Assembly (NCBI GenBank): GCA_021904315.1
Contig: CM038914.1
Location: 6,262,001 to 6,326,000 of the forward strand
Reading direction: 5' to 3'
DNA from: Sphagnum magellanicum
Lineage: Eukaryota; Streptophyta; Sphagnopsida; Sphagnales; Sphagnaceae
Length of the DNA stretch: 64,000 nt
Shown here: positions 1-13,644 of the stretch, in pieces
How positions within the stretch are numbered: position 1 is the stretch's first letter
How the letters are laid out: each line of letters starts with the position of its first letter
Notes under the pieces: model-generated
Database searches by the model: none
What the model was told of the DNA's origin: nothing
Seen by the model: only the letters and a program-made list of their open reading frames with translations
Made by a program: the position numbers and the translations under genes

Positions 1-555
1 TTTTGGCCAGGACGAATACTGTAGTTCCTGGGCCAGTTCCACACTAATTATATTATTTTCAGAAATGTTGAAATTTTCATAATTGTTTTTTTGAGAAATT
101 TAAATTGAGCTGCTCATCACACAAATCTAGAAGAACCCCCAATATATATATATAATTTTAATATTTTTTCCTTAGGAAATCACTCTTCTAACTTGTTTTT
201 CCCATTGCTTTACATTTATCATTACTAAAGATAAATACCATTAGAAAGTCAGACCCACAAAAAGAGTCCAATTTATTTTGATAAACACACTTTGGACACA
301 AACTGTCAAGAACAATCTCACCCAGTTAGCTCATTTTGGAAAGACAAATCATGTTTGATCAAAGAATCATTACTTTGACAAGCTCTCATTGAGCTAGTTC
401 TCACCTTCTTTGTTACTTTAACCTCTTTTGGTGATAAGATAGTTTTTGAGAGGGGGGGGGGGGGGGGGGGGGGTGTTTGGGGTTTATTATCCAATTTTTA
501 TTAAAAACTTTAATTTTAAACTGGAGATTTTTTTGAAATTTTTTTTTGGTGCCAG
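1..555 (+). other. probable intron of the WD40 gene, with poly-G tract
   Basis: AT-rich sequence without coding character leads to the acceptor at 555. It contains an uninterrupted run of about 24 G at 451-474 and poly-T before the acceptor. Bases about 40-85 closely resemble 19082-19127, so part of the stretch is a dispersed repeat. The donor is not in the window. Confidence 0.5.
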
Positions 556-729
556 GCACTAATTTGGGATACTTCAGCAAAACAACCAGATAGAGAGCTG
601 GAGCCAATTTTGGCTTATTCAGCTGGAGCTGAAATCAACCAAGTGCAATGGTCAGCAGCTCAGTCTGAATGGGTGGCTATTGCTTTTGCAAACAAGCTCC
701 AAATTCTAAGGGTTGCCTTGCCTACTTGA
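556..729 (+). CDS. terminal exon of a TTG1/LWD-type WD40 protein (partial gene)
   Basis: A pyrimidine-rich tract ending in GGTGCCAG at 555 looks like a splice acceptor. The exon then reads ALIWD, followed by [18 protein letters not shown] and [15 protein letters not shown], and stops with TGA at 727-729. This matches the last WD repeat and C-terminus of the TTG1/LWD1/LWD2 family, seven-bladed WD40 scaffolds that act with MYB-bHLH complexes or in the clock. Family members usually end at LQILRV or close to it; here four residues (ALPT) follow. The rest of the protein must lie upstream of the window, behind an intron longer than 555 bases, because no other family exon is visible in 1-555. Coding sequences of this family often lack introns, so a truncated or captured exon is an alternative. 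Family assignment is secure; intactness is not. Confidence 0.8.
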   Translation, partial: ALIWDTSAKQPDRELEPILAYSAGAEINQVQWSAAQSEWVAIAFANKLQILRVALPT

Positions 730-3700
730 AAGATGGGGGGGGGTGAGAAGTGAAGGGGCCAAAACCCACTCAAGCAATTTTCTTATGGTAAGTAGAGTAA
801 ATACTAAATACCCTTTTGTATGTCCAATTATTTCTTAGAACACACACACTCACCCTAACCTTCTTTGCTCTTTTGGATTTCTAGAGTTAACTACCATATT
901 AACCATTCACATTGTAGCTAGCTACCTAGTAGCCACTAGCTGCCTTACCTTACTACTTACCTGCCTAGCTAGTTAGCAATCTCTTAGATTCTCTTAGATT
1001 CCCTACCTACCTTCCAACCATAGGGCAGAATACTCCTAGCTCTAGGTAGGCCTTGGACTATCCAACTCTATGTAACCCCTACTTGTGCATTAAAAATGTG
1101 TAACCAGCTTTGGTGTCCTATTCAGGCATCTTTTTTAGGTTTAGGGTTATGCCAGTTTCACTTCTAATGTGAATCAAAGGGTCCAAGGGGAATACTATGG
1201 TTATGATGTGAATCAACATTGGGGAACACTGGTTATGCTCTAGAACATGCCCTGGTAAAACCTGTTATCACCTAACGGAACGCTGGCTCACCATAATGGA
1301 CTCGCCACATTCCATAGTACATCAAAGGTAAGAGCATAATCTCTTGTGGGAACTTTCGACCCTAGAAAGATCTTGGTCAATGGCCAACATGACCTTTACG
1401 AATTTTGTTAGGTTCTGTTTTCAAAAAAATAATTTAATTTAATTTAATTTAATTTATTCTTTTCTTGTAGATACATTTTCTTTTCTTTACCATTTTTTTT
1501 CTTTTAATATGTTCTAGAAATCTTTTAACTATTCTCGAAACTTCTTTATAAGTTTGAAATTCAAAAGAAAAACAAGGCAACTCAATGACACATTCACAAG
1601 ACATACGAATTTGAAATTCAAATTTGTTTTGGAAAAGAGGTTGAAGAAACAAGTGATGAAAGAGCTTGCATTGCCATGATGAAATAACAAAAGAAAGCAT
1701 TGATGTTGGCACAAGAAACAAACGAAACAATGTTAACACAAAAGATGAAGAGAACAATGCAATGGCACTACAAGCACACCACACAACAAAGGGAAGATTA
1801 TCAACAAAATAAATAAATAGACATATTTGTTGGCACACAATGAAAAAGATCAACAATGTTGTCAACAAGAAAAAGAAGATGAATGACCGAAGTTTTGCAA
1901 ACATTGTCAAGAAAAAGGAAAAAATAACTAATGGATTGAAATTCTGCAAACAATGTTGCAACTTGTTCAAAGAAGATGAGAGACTAAAAAAATAGATGTT
2001 CCCAAACTTGCTTAAAGAAAACAAGAAACACTAAAAAAGACAAATGTTGCAAGAATGTGCTTGAAGAGGAAAAGCCACACTACAAACACTTGCATCATCA
2101 AGAAGAAACAAAAACACAAGGTTGTTTGTCATGTTAGCATGAAAAGACAAAAATATACAAGCTCTTTGACTTAATAAACCATAGATCAAAATAAAACAAC
2201 TTCCTCAACAAAAACAAAACAACATCTTAAACAAAAAAACTATGATGAAAACTTATTAGCCAAATGAAAAAGGAAAGTGGAGCTATCGAAGCATTCATGA
2301 AATCTCAATGCAGGCCAAAAGACATTGCAACAAAAAAAACAGAGCTTTTGAGGCACATTCATCAAACCTCAAACAAAAGCAAAAAGATGACACCAAAGAT
2401 GCCCCCACAAGAGCTAAATTAAAGTGAAAGACAGCAAATATGACAAACGAAATAAATTTTAAAAAAAACATGGTTAAAAATCAAAATTCTTACATAGGTG
2501 ATCTTCTTACTCATTCCACTATTATATACCTATTATAAGTTTACCTTTACTTGGGATGGATATTGATTCTTTAGGCAAGCCAAAGGTGGGTAAATCCAAA
2601 AATATATCAATATCATTATTTTGAAGCAAATGTATGTTTCAATATTTGCAATGTACTTAATTATCATGATGGACTTGTTTTAGTTGTAGCATTCAACTCA
2701 TTGTGCATTTTTTTCACTTTCCACATTTTTGTTCCTTGCACAAAATACACCTTTAGCAAGATTGTTACATATTAATTACCTTTGGAACTTTTGTAGGATT
2801 TTCTACCATTTACATGAATGTTTTGAAAGTACAATTATTGAAAAATATTCAAGGCCTTTCATTTTGTCTTTGTTAATTTTTCCTTTAAAATATCTTTCAT
2901 GCCATGTGTTCATAGTTTTAGATGTTAAAATGAGAACTAATTTGTTTTGCCCTTATTGCCACGGTGCCATATTGTACATATTATCTACATATTTTAATTT
3001 CCGCTACTTGACCATACCTTTTTGATACATTAACTAGTTATATTCACCAAGTAAATTTGAGTGAAAGCACACTACGATGGTTTTTTTTGGAAGTCACAAT
3101 TTTGGTTGTTTTGGGTTAATCAAGTTTTATTTCACAGAACTCAAATCCCTTGAAAAATATAACAAAAGGGAAATGAGAAACTGAAAATGATACTATAACA
3201 TTCCCAACTTTGGAAGTTTTACCAAAAATAACCAATGTTCAATCCAAGGTGGACTTTGCAATGTAGGGTACATCTAAAGTCATAGTCCAAACAACCATCC
3301 ATATGGACATTTTACTTCTAGTGGAGTTGAAATACATGCCTATAACTTTGGACCACCACACATTGAAGTATCATAACACTTAAGATGAAAAAATCAAATA
3401 AAAAAAGGCCCTTTCTTTCTTTCAAAATTTAAAATGGAAACTTAACAATGACATAATTTTGTAAAATTCATTTCAGTAACTAAATTGATTTTTTAAAGAC
3501 CAATATTTTGGACATGTTTTCAAAATTGTTTAAATTAAGTTGGTATGTATTTGGATATGGAAAAAAAATGTTAATTTAATATCATTTAAACATTTTTATT
3601 TGGGGTCCAATTTCACTGCATTTAAAATACAATAGATTTGGATTCTTATACGATCTTGAATTACCATTTTTGGTTGATTATAGTGTGTTTTTACCCATTT

Positions 3701-4907
3701 ATGTTAAAAACCAAAAAAAATTATGATCTATACCTTTTGTATAAGGTAAACATGTTGATAATTTATTTTTATCTTTAATGAAATTGAAATTGTGGACACA
3801 ATAGTAATTGTGATCAATGCGAACATGAATGTCAATCTTGAGAAAGGGCAAAAGTAAATTTTTTTATTAAGGAAAGTTTATTGTTTGTTTTGCATGTTTT
3901 GTTTTTAACTTTTGTTTGTCACATTTAGATCTATCAAACCATTGTGCCACTTGATACATTCTTGGTATTTTTGGAAAACCCTCAATGAGTAAGGGTGCAT
4001 TGGGGTAAGTTGGTAATGTTTAGACTTATACAGTAAGGGTTATTGAATATTGAATAATATTGTCATTGAAAATTCAATAAAATTAAAAATTAAAAAATTA
4101 AGGAAATTAGGGGAAGTTTGTAATAATGTTAGAAAGCCCTTGATGAGTGGATTTCTTGAAGTGATCTTATAATTTTTAGACATGACATGGGAAAGATATT
4201 AAATTTTGAATAATTTTTTTAATGGGAAATTATTTTATTAAAAATTTACAATTGGTCTATCCTTAAGGTCATGTTCACACTTGGAGCAAGTGTGATTATG
4301 ATTATGTGGACGTGAAACATTTTTTGGTTACATTTTTGTAAAGTAATTAAGCAAGTTGATAAACTATGTTTTAACCAATGTTGGATGGTTTTTAAAATAC
4401 CACTTGGGGCTCTACCATGTTTTTATTAGGTTTATGGATCCAAACCAATGGGTCATTAGAAAATAATGACCATGGGTGAAGATTTGTACCTTTTCACAAA
4501 CAAAAAGAGAAACCCTTCCAAAACCCAATTGAGCACACAATATGTGAAAATATTTATAAGTAAAACCTTTGCCATGGTGTAGAAGATTGATTGTTCTTAT
4601 GGTTACTGACTAGAATAATTGAAGAGTTCTAGCTAGTCATCACTAATAAATGTAGTAATGCACCAACATTATATGTGCACATAGTTGTTATTACACGACT
4701 TACTTTTGTGTTGCCTTTTTTTCCCCCTTAGCTACCCTTGGCCTAATTTATCTTTTTTATATATAAAATGGATGATGTTTGGACACACTTTGGGCCCATG
4801 TTATGTATGTTGGGTTTATAATGGGCACTAGGCGTAAAAAAGTTTCCATTACAAAATATAATTTTTCATTCTTAAATATATTTTTATGATTTTAAAAATA
4901 TTTTAGT
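730..4907. other. intergenic, AT-rich; no gene seen
   Basis: 730-1440 holds the probable 3' flank of the WD40 gene and CTAG/CTACC-rich simple sequence. 1441-2440 is an A-rich, purine-biased stretch whose opposite strand gives a long F/L/S-rich frame without recognisable domains. 2441-4907 is AT-rich with no supported gene, RNA or repeat structure. Confidence 0.5.
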
Positions 4908-4910
4908 AGT

Positions 4911-4924
4911 CACTATGAGAAATC
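4911..4924 (+). repeat. CACTA left terminal inverted repeat
   Basis: CACTATGAGAAATC, preceded by AGT. It matches the right end over CACTATGA and the following A-rich tract. Confidence 0.78.
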
Positions 4925-6742
4925 ACATCTATTAAACCCACACTACCTTGCAACTAAAACTCAAAAAATATTTCATATACAACTATTGTGCAACTATCTT
5001 TTGGGTATTACAACTAATGTGCAACTATCCCCTTAAAAATACAATGTATTGATAAATAAATTGTCACATCAAAAAATCAATTAGTTGTATTATAGTTGCA
5101 AGTGAGTTGAAAATGGGTCTTCTATATGATAATTTATACACATCGTACAAACATATGCAGTCACCCATGTTTGAATTTTTTAGAAGTTACATTGTAATTG
5201 CATGTGGCAACTACTTTAGAATAGTTCTAAATGCAACAACTATGTTGCAACTAAATACAATGTACATACATGCGATCATGCCATGTCCACATTTCCACCA
5301 CCCATTATGGAGTACACTTATAATTAGTTTTCGATTATGATTCACATTGATACAATTAGTACATCCACTATTGCACCACTACTAAAGTAATATTATTCAG
5401 CTATGTTATGACCATAATACAATTACTTATAACTTAATAAATATACATATTCATTAGTTATTTACATCTTCATCATATGTGTTTCATTTTAAATGATTTA
5501 AAATGTTATGGGAGCGTTACTTCAAACTTTAAAATTCATTTTTGAAATGTAAAGGAAAAGGAATAATGAAAAAATAACAAGAAGATAATAAGCTTTCCAA
5601 CTTACAAAACACTTTTTTTTTCCTTTTTTTTCTTCTCTTTGGACCCCTCCTACTTTCAAACCTCATAATTTTCTTATTTCATTTTTAACAATTTAAAGTG
5701 TTATAGGAGCGCCACCTAAAGTTCTACAAATCATCTTGGAACTTTAATATCAATAAAGCAACATACAAGGATTTTTTTAGTGTTTGGGAATTGGCCTTTG
5801 TAGCATTCGATGGTTTGTTTTTTTCAATTTTTGACCCCCTCTACTTTGGGGGGCCATAATTTTCTCAATTTTGTTATGTTTTTGACAATTTTCAATGCCC
5901 TAAAGGTGCTAATAAGAAGGGTTCAAATTTTTTGAACATTAGAAACAATGGAACCCTCCCCTTATATTTGGCCTACCCTAAGTGCTTAAGTGTTATAGTT
6001 GCAATTCAATTGCAACTTAATTTACAACTAAAGAACAACTAAATGATTTAATCCACATGTTTTCTTTTCAAATCCCATGTTACAAAGTTTGTTCACTCAT
6101 ATTTTCACATTAAAATACAAATGTCATTTTGGGATGAATTCAAAAAAACTTAATTTAAACGTAAAACATAAATTTTAAAAAAAACAATTCATGGATTTTA
6201 ATTTTTTTTTCCACCTACGTATCCTAGGTAGGTAGGTAGGTCCTAGGTGAATACATAGGTATGTAAGTCTTAAGACCTACCAACCTACCTACCTATCTAT
6301 AACCTGGTTATGTACAACCTACTTAGTTATTAAAATAGGTATATTTATTTATTTATTTATTCCAAAATATAATTAATATGCCATGTGGCAATTTTTTTTA
6401 TGGTACCACGGAATAGTCATAATGAATGATGGAGATCATATTTCGAAAAGAAAATAAATTTTATGTCAAAAAATCATCATAATGCCACATGTCAAATTTT
6501 AATAGATGGATGACAATCAATGATGTCACATGACATCATGGGTGCAATTATGATGAAGTTGCATAATAGTTGAAAATGAATTATTTTGATAGAGTTGTAA
6601 TTGAGTTACAATGAATTGCACATATATACAGTGAGTTACAACTCATGCAACTTGTTCATGAGCAATCATGGCACATAAATATAATGAATTGCAAGTGTCC
6701 TTTACAATTCAAAAATTGAGTTGCAAGGCCAATTACAAAACA

Positions 6743-6759
6743 CCTTTTTTTTCATAGTG
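6743..6759 (-). repeat. CACTA right terminal inverted repeat
   Basis: The complement reads CACTATGAAAAAAAAGG, followed on the plus strand by the AGT duplication. Further inside, the complement carries CCTTGCAACT, also found near the left end. Confidence 0.78.
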
Positions 6760-6762
6760 AGT

Positions 6763-9583
6763 TCTTGAAATGTGAATTGAGTCTATGACATAATTCAAGT
6801 GTAATGTGTAAATTATATATGATTGAAATCTAAAATTTTGTATTCAACTCTTTAGACCCAAACTTGGATTTGAATGCTTAATGGAATTCATCATGAAACT
6901 CCTTGTCCAAAATTAGTACTAACCATGTACATGCATCTACTTACCTAGTGGCCACCAATTGCAAATGCTTTACATATTTACATAGTAAGCATTTACATTC
7001 CCTACCTACTCATAAATGATTAATGGACCCTTATCCCATTGGCCGAAAAATATTAAACCTTTTATAAATTCATCTATCCCAAAGTTATTCTATTCAAAAT
7101 GGGTTTTAATGTCCTTGAACTAAATTAATTTTTTGGTCCATTCATGGTTGGGGTAGTCCAAAAGACATTCTAACAATCAAAGGGATTGCAAAAATTTTGG
7201 ATTTAAAAAATACTTACCATGTTATAATCATTATTAATGTATTATTGTGTGCCTACAATTAGAATAATGTCATATTCAATAAAATTATCTAAATATATAT
7301 TGGATACTACATAAGTGTCCTTTTAAATCTTCCAAAATAATTATGCTAGTTGTTTTAACTATAATATTTTATTGAAGGAATCAAAAGGAATGTCCTAAGT
7401 AATACAATTGACTTCAACTTTTGTTTATGAATAAAGAAAAGCTTAGATCTATGTTTAACAATGTTCATTGGATGCATTTGATTATATCATAAATAATATG
7501 ATAATTTTGAAGACCAAAAAATACCCTTTTGTGGGGTGGTGGTATTTTTCCCATGCATATATTATCGAACATCAATACTTGAATAGTTTAAATTAAGATA
7601 ATTCATGTGATCCAATGGTGAGTTTTCACATTCATACATAAATGTGTATTAATATTTTGGTTTATAGTCATAAATGCATAAAATGTTAGAAAATCCCAGA
7701 AAATCCCAAAATGGATTTCAATGGACAAGCAAACATATTTTTTGGTAAAATTACTTCTTGCACATGTAATGTGCACATAAAGCTAGACATTTTGAACCCA
7801 TCGAGCATAAGTTTTTTGCCAAATGGTTAAAAAATGAGTATTTTACCTTTAGCCCTTTCCTTCAAAATTTCAAGACTTTCAAATTTTTGTATAATTTAAT
7901 TTTTCATCAAGTTCATCCAATGAACATGTATTTTCATAAAAGGGGGCATGTTTTATTGTAAAACTTTTTTGAAATCAATTGTATGACTTAATACATTCCT
8001 TTTGATTCCTTTTTTAAAATGTGCAATTTAAACACTTGATATTGTTGGTTTACAACATTCAAAATGACATTTCCATAATATTCAAATTATTTTAAAATAT
8101 TTTTTATGAATTTAAAACATCATTTTATTTATCAACATACAACAATCCATTATTACTATAATAATTTAAAACAAAAAATCCAAAGGTGTCCTTTCTAGTC
8201 CTTTAAAAATAGGTCAATATTCCTTTTTGGTACCCCAGTTGTGGATACAACCAATTAAGTTTGTCCAATGTACATTTTGTTTGTGGTAGATAATGAAAAT
8301 AATTTTATATATTTGTATGATTCCTAGGGGGTAACCCAACCATGAATGGACACTTTTAATTCATTTTCTGGAAATGGAAATGATCACTATAATTATTATT
8401 TTTTCTTTGTTGGTTCAAGAATCATGAAATGACAAATGTGGAAAAAAAATTCATCAAGGATTTTTTTATGGTACTAAAAGCAAAGCTTAAGGCCTCACAA
8501 TGGGAAGGTTATAGTGCAAGACATTAAATATTCCTTAATGAACTTTATATGGGCATGTATATTGTGCAATTCTATGCAAGGTTTGAATAATGTATTATAA
8601 ATAAATATAATATAATATATTGTTGTTAAATGTCAAAAAGTAGGATGGCAGTAGGTATTAATTTCTGCTTCCCTAAGGGTGTGCATTCAACTTCAAACTT
8701 GGTGGGGAACAACAAAACATTTTTTTAAAAATTGTCCTTTAGTAGGAGAAGTATTGATGGTGGAGGCCATACATTATGCAATACATAGAACCACACAACA
8801 ATCTATAAATAGTCTCTAGACAAAACTTGTAAGGGGGTAGGGTGCAAGCATGTTAAAATAGGTCAACTTATGATCCTTGTCTGTTTGAATGAAAATAGCC
8901 ATAAAATAAAATTTTGAATTTTCTTTTGTTTAATGATCAATATGAAATTTATGTTCTTTGACTTTAGTATAATAATATCTTATTTCATGTTTTTAATATG
9001 CATTTAAAGAGATTTTCAAAAATGCAAGTAAATGCAAATAGGTGTCTCGAATTGGTTTCAAGTAGATGAAAGTAAGACTTTAATTATATTTTTGGTAACT
9101 TCAAGTTGATGGCACATTAAACTATAATATTACTTTGAACTTTTGCATAATAAAGGCCATATTTTGCTAAATCTCCAAGGTAAAATTAAGTTCTAGCACG
9201 TTTTAATTGGCTAATTAAAAACCTACTTATTACATAATTTTTTCACATAAATTCTTAAAACTTGGTATGCAACTTACTATAAACTTAATGGAATGGATAA
9301 TAGGGTCATAATGAAACGTAAAATATTTTAAATGTAGTTTTTTACATTTGTACATTTCCAAGATTATAATGTTGAGGTACATTTTTAAAAATCCTTGCTA
9401 TTAATATTTAATATCATCTAATTATGATGTAATCATATCCAAACAAACAAACACATATTTCAATATATAAATGATTAATTATTTTTTGTTCCATTTGTCA
9501 CAAGGTTTGACTACTCTCATCATATTTCATGTTGTCACATGTATCACCCCAATTTTATGTTGGGATTTTTTGTAGTGTCATTA
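6763..9583. other. intergenic, AT-rich; nothing recognised
   Basis: Long AT-rich sequence without frames of coding character, tRNA boxes, array structure or paired ends that I could see. Confidence 0.5.
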
Positions 9584-9638
9584 AAATTATGCCTAAACAT
9601 TTCTAAACCTTAAACCCTAGAAATGTTAGGCATAATTT
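9584..9638. repeat. short inverted repeat / hairpin
   Basis: A 22-base left arm beginning AAATTATGCCTAAACATTTC pairs with the right arm ending in AATGTTAGGCATAATTT. There is one bulged base and a loop of about 12 bases. It could be a small MITE relic or fold as RNA if transcribed. No target duplication was recognised. Confidence 0.6.
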
Positions 9639-9639
9639 C

Positions 9640-12600
9640 AACTAGGTGCAAAAGAAACGGGTTCGTTGTTTGTCCCTTTGGTTTTTAATCAAATAGTGGT
9701 CATTGTTGGTATTTTCCAACAAAGGAATGTTGTCAATGCTTATAGTTTATTATCCTTCACACAACTTACTAGATTCAAATATTTATTTTCTATTGGTTCC
9801 TTAAGGTTTCTCCTTTCTATGAATACACTAACAAACCCCACATGCTTAAATGAAGTCTTTATGCTTCTATTCCCTCAAACTTGTCGTTATGTTTTTTAAC
9901 TTAACAACCTTTCTTTCTCTAGGTCACATTTCACAAAGAACTCACCTCCACACTTAACCTTAAATTGAGTTTGAATGTACCTAATCTTGTCTTTCTCCCT
10001 TTCTCTTCCTTACCTACTTCCACATACTTGCAACAAACAACATCAAAACCTTCATTAAATGTACAATTGCAAACAACCCTACTAACTATTTGCACCACAT
10101 GCCCACAATATCCCTCGCCATGCTTTAGTTTTGAAACAAAACATTAATATCTAACTCCAAAGTTTACAAGATCCTTTCATTTTTTTAGATCACTTTCCTA
10201 ACCTTTCTCTACTCTCCATAATTCATACTTGTTGCTTATGCTATGTTTCTTTCCCATACCCTCCCTCTTGTTGATCTTCTTTTAATTCGTTTTCCATTGC
10301 CTAATATTTTCCCACTTTCTACTTGTCTCCATATGTTCTTAAATCCCCCCAAAATAGCAAGTCAAAAAGAAAACTCAAGTGAGTTATTCTACAAAAGCTT
10401 CTAATTATTTCAAATGTTCCATCCTAAAAAGTTCCATCACCTCCATTTTGATGTCCTCTAGTTCCACCTACTATCTCCTTCAACATCTTTTTTTAAATTA
10501 AAGAGCTTTATTCCTTTCACTCAAAGCCCTATCCTTTTCTAAGTGTTAGCCCTTGGTTTTATTCCATTGCTTCAACCATTTGTTGTCATGAAAACTCAAC
10601 TGAAAGTACGAGACCATACAACAACTAGTAAAATAGCTAGTCACAAACAATTTGGCAAGCAATGAAAAAGGAATTCCTTAGTTTTCCCTTATACACATTT
10701 ATGCCTTTCAATAGAGCCTACTATACCCATAGATAATCCAATTGTCAATAAACTTATCCAAAAATTGATAATTGATTATGCACCTAGTGCGGTCCTACAA
10801 CAAAATTGTCTTCATAAACTACTACATTGATTATATTTACTCTACTACTTACCATTTGCATACCCATGCCTAATATGGCTAGAGGTTATTGGTTATAAAA
10901 AGTAACAAAGGTAATCTTTATAAAAAATAATTGAGGTGCAAGATTGCTACTTGGCCATTTTCGATAACTAATGGTATTGAGGTGATTATTGGCCATATCT
11001 AGCAACCTTCAATCCATAACATGTTCAATGGGTGGATGTGGATCATTTTTGGTTCATAGAAACAAAATGGATATGGGTCACTTTATGTCCACACATGAAA
11101 TGAGATACAAATAATTTAATATGTGATATAATTAAGGCAATGAAAAGAAACACATAAGTCAACCCCTAAAGTTGGTTATGGATTTCACACAATTATAACT
11201 TCATTCATTCATTCATATTTCATCTACTAACACATTTATTTGTGTGTCAATCATGCTTTCCAACGCATGATAATTTGTGCACAAAACATATGAGCTTATG
11301 AACAAATGAACTTTGCATGATTGAACCATTACTAAATCATTGGATGTTAAGTTTGTGATGTTGTACATTATTCAACTAGTGTCATATGCAAATAACTCCA
11401 TTTTAGTGCCTTTCATGATATATAACCCTAATTTACACAACCTTTTTTTCATTCTCTTTCCACTGTGGAATCCCCAAAATATGATGCAATGACACTCAAA
11501 ATAGTGTTCAATGAGACATTTATGATAAAAATGTCTAACATTCATTTATTCAACACCCTGTTCCCTTTTAAATGGTTGGTTTTAATAATAAGGAACAAGT
11601 TTGGGACAACATAAATGATTTTAATTTTGTACATGTTGCCTCTTAAGTTGGTGTGTCCATTTGAATTAATTATAAAGACATTCGCATTGGTTTAACATGG
11701 TTTCTTATCTAGCATTAACAATCCTGAAATGCAAGTGGTAAGGATAATTGATGATTACCCTTTCACATGATTGCTTTGATTGTTGACTTCTTGGTTGTTA
11801 CTATTAGTTTAATAATCAACATATGAAGATGGAGAAGTTGGAGGAACCATGCATGGATTTACCATGCATCCATCATGGATAAGACATTGAAATTAACATA
11901 TAAATTACTTGTTATGGCTAACATCATTTGGTTTCAAGTACCAACTTCTAGTTAAAAGCAAAATTGGAAAAAGATTCAAATGGGAATTGTCTTCCTATAA
12001 TCAAAATTGAATACAAATTTATCCTCAAATTGCATACAAGTTCATGTGTTTTATGCACCCAAGTTTTTTTTTAATTAAAAAAACATGTTTTTTTTTTGAA
12101 AAGTTACAAATAAGTGTATTTCACTTCTTTGCATACTATTATCCATATTATTTAGTCAGTATGTGCATTGAAAGTTCAATTTTATTTTTTTGATGGGCAT
12201 CTTTGAGTGGCCCATCACTAGACACAATTTGGTTTTAAACATTTTCAAAATAGACTATTTGAAAGCTTTGCCTTTTTTTTACCTTATATATGTTAATTAT
12301 ATATAAGTTCCACCCATGTTCAATATTTGACCTTGCAACAGTATTTTTCATATCCAAGATTATTTACTTCTTGTTTCCCAAGCCCCACCATTGAATGTGT
12401 TCAACTAGGATTTTGTAAAAGGCTAAAAACTACTAATAACAAACCACTTGGACCAATCAATAAGTATGGTTAATCAAAAACAAACTTAGATTATGCAATA
12501 TGGCCTTTGCCAACCTCAACATGATGAGCACGAAAAATCTTGAACCAAAGTTATTTTATCGAGGTTTTTAGTAAGTTTATGCTATTGTTCATCTAAATTA

Positions 12601-13640
12601 TGATGTGCAATGTGTTGGTGAAAATGCTCTACAAGAGTAGAACATTGGGCACTACATATGGGATAAAGTTTGTTGATCCCCCGGCTCGCAAAATGAAAAA
12701 AAATTAACTTTCTTAAGTAGATGCTACTTCAACTCATTGGTTGATTACAATTTATATTTCGTATTATGTTTGTCATCGTTTTTTGCCTAGGTTAATAACA
12801 ATGAATTGTGAGAGAAAAAAAGGTAGAATCAGATCTACTTTGGAACTAAGCCCACTTTGGATTTTTTTTTAATTGAATAAAAATCTAGAAGTTTAGGAAT
12901 GTGAATAATAAGGTTAGACAAGATTGAAGCTCCATAATTTTTTTTTGAATAGTTTGGATTATAATTAGAGCTTTTATTGAATTGAAAAATAATTGGAATC
13001 AAAGTTTGTTTTTTTTCAAAAGCTAGAACTAAAGAACATTCATTACTACAAATCAAGGGTTTTTTCATTTCTTTTTGACAAAATAGTCATATTTTGAATC
13101 ATATCAAACATTGGATGAAAATGGCCTAGTGAAAACATATAAGTTGTTTAGGCCAAAAAATTAATTAAGTATGTTTTGAATAAATGCTTACTATTGTTTA
13201 TTTTGATTGAATTGTAGGTGACATGTAAGTCTCCATACATATAGAAATGGCTAAAACTATTAATTAATATGGCAATACTATTTTTTTTCAAATTTAAATG
13301 AAATAATAATATTATTATACCTTTAAAAAAATCTATATTGAATTGCGAATGAATCCAAAACTTTGACCCATAATTCCAAAACCAAATTAAAAAAAATACT
13401 TATTATTTTTTGGGCTAACTATCAAACCCAAAAGAGACCCATGACTATCAAACTTATGTAATAAACTTATAATGTGCAAATATTCAAAGATAACAAGAAA
13501 TAATAAAATAAACATTTTTGACAAATTAATGTGATGCCATGTGCAAATCAAAGGTGAGTAAATAAGGCTAGGTGACCTAACCTAACCTTCAAAGCTTAGC
13601 CTAAACCACCTAGGGCTAGCCACACACACAAAACACCTAG
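9640..13640. other. intergenic; no gene seen
   Basis: 9640-10560 is pyrimidine-rich and gives several short frames (such as 9666-9899 and 9965-10147) of S/F/L/T-rich composition with no domain. The remainder is AT-rich. 13555-13640 has CCTAAC/TTAGCC-rich words like those at 16090-17360 beyond the Tigger insertion. Confidence 0.45.
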
Positions 13641-13644
13641 GTTG

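Larger units (their letters stand above)
4911..6759. mobile_element. non-autonomous CACTA (En/Spm-type) DNA transposon
   Basis: The left end is CACTATGAGAAATC and the right end, read on the other strand, is CACTATGAAAAAAAAGG. Both are immediately flanked by the same trinucleotide AGT (4908-4910 and 6760-6762), the 3-bp target duplication typical of CACTA elements. About 40-90 bases inside each end begins a set of short TTGCAACT-like motifs in both orientations (roughly 4950-5300 and 5990-6740). This is the arrangement of subterminal transposase-binding repeats in this superfamily. The 1849-bp interior has no transposase similarity; a 77-codon frame at 5107-5340 is probably chance. A TAGG/CCTA-rich simple tract lies at about 6215-6310. 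The element would need a transposase supplied from elsewhere. Confidence 0.8.

Noticed and set aside
451-474. poly-G run as a functional quadruplex site
   Set aside because: A single homopolymer may reflect slippage or sequencing error; no other support.
1449-2024. 191-codon minus-strand frame
   Set aside because: F/L/S-rich translation of an A-rich plus strand with no domain; low-complexity artefact.
5107-5340. 77-codon frame in the CACTA element
   Set aside because: No transposase similarity and in the subterminal repeat region; chance.
9666-10147. two short plus-strand frames
   Set aside because: Pyrimidine-rich simple composition without domain or splice context.
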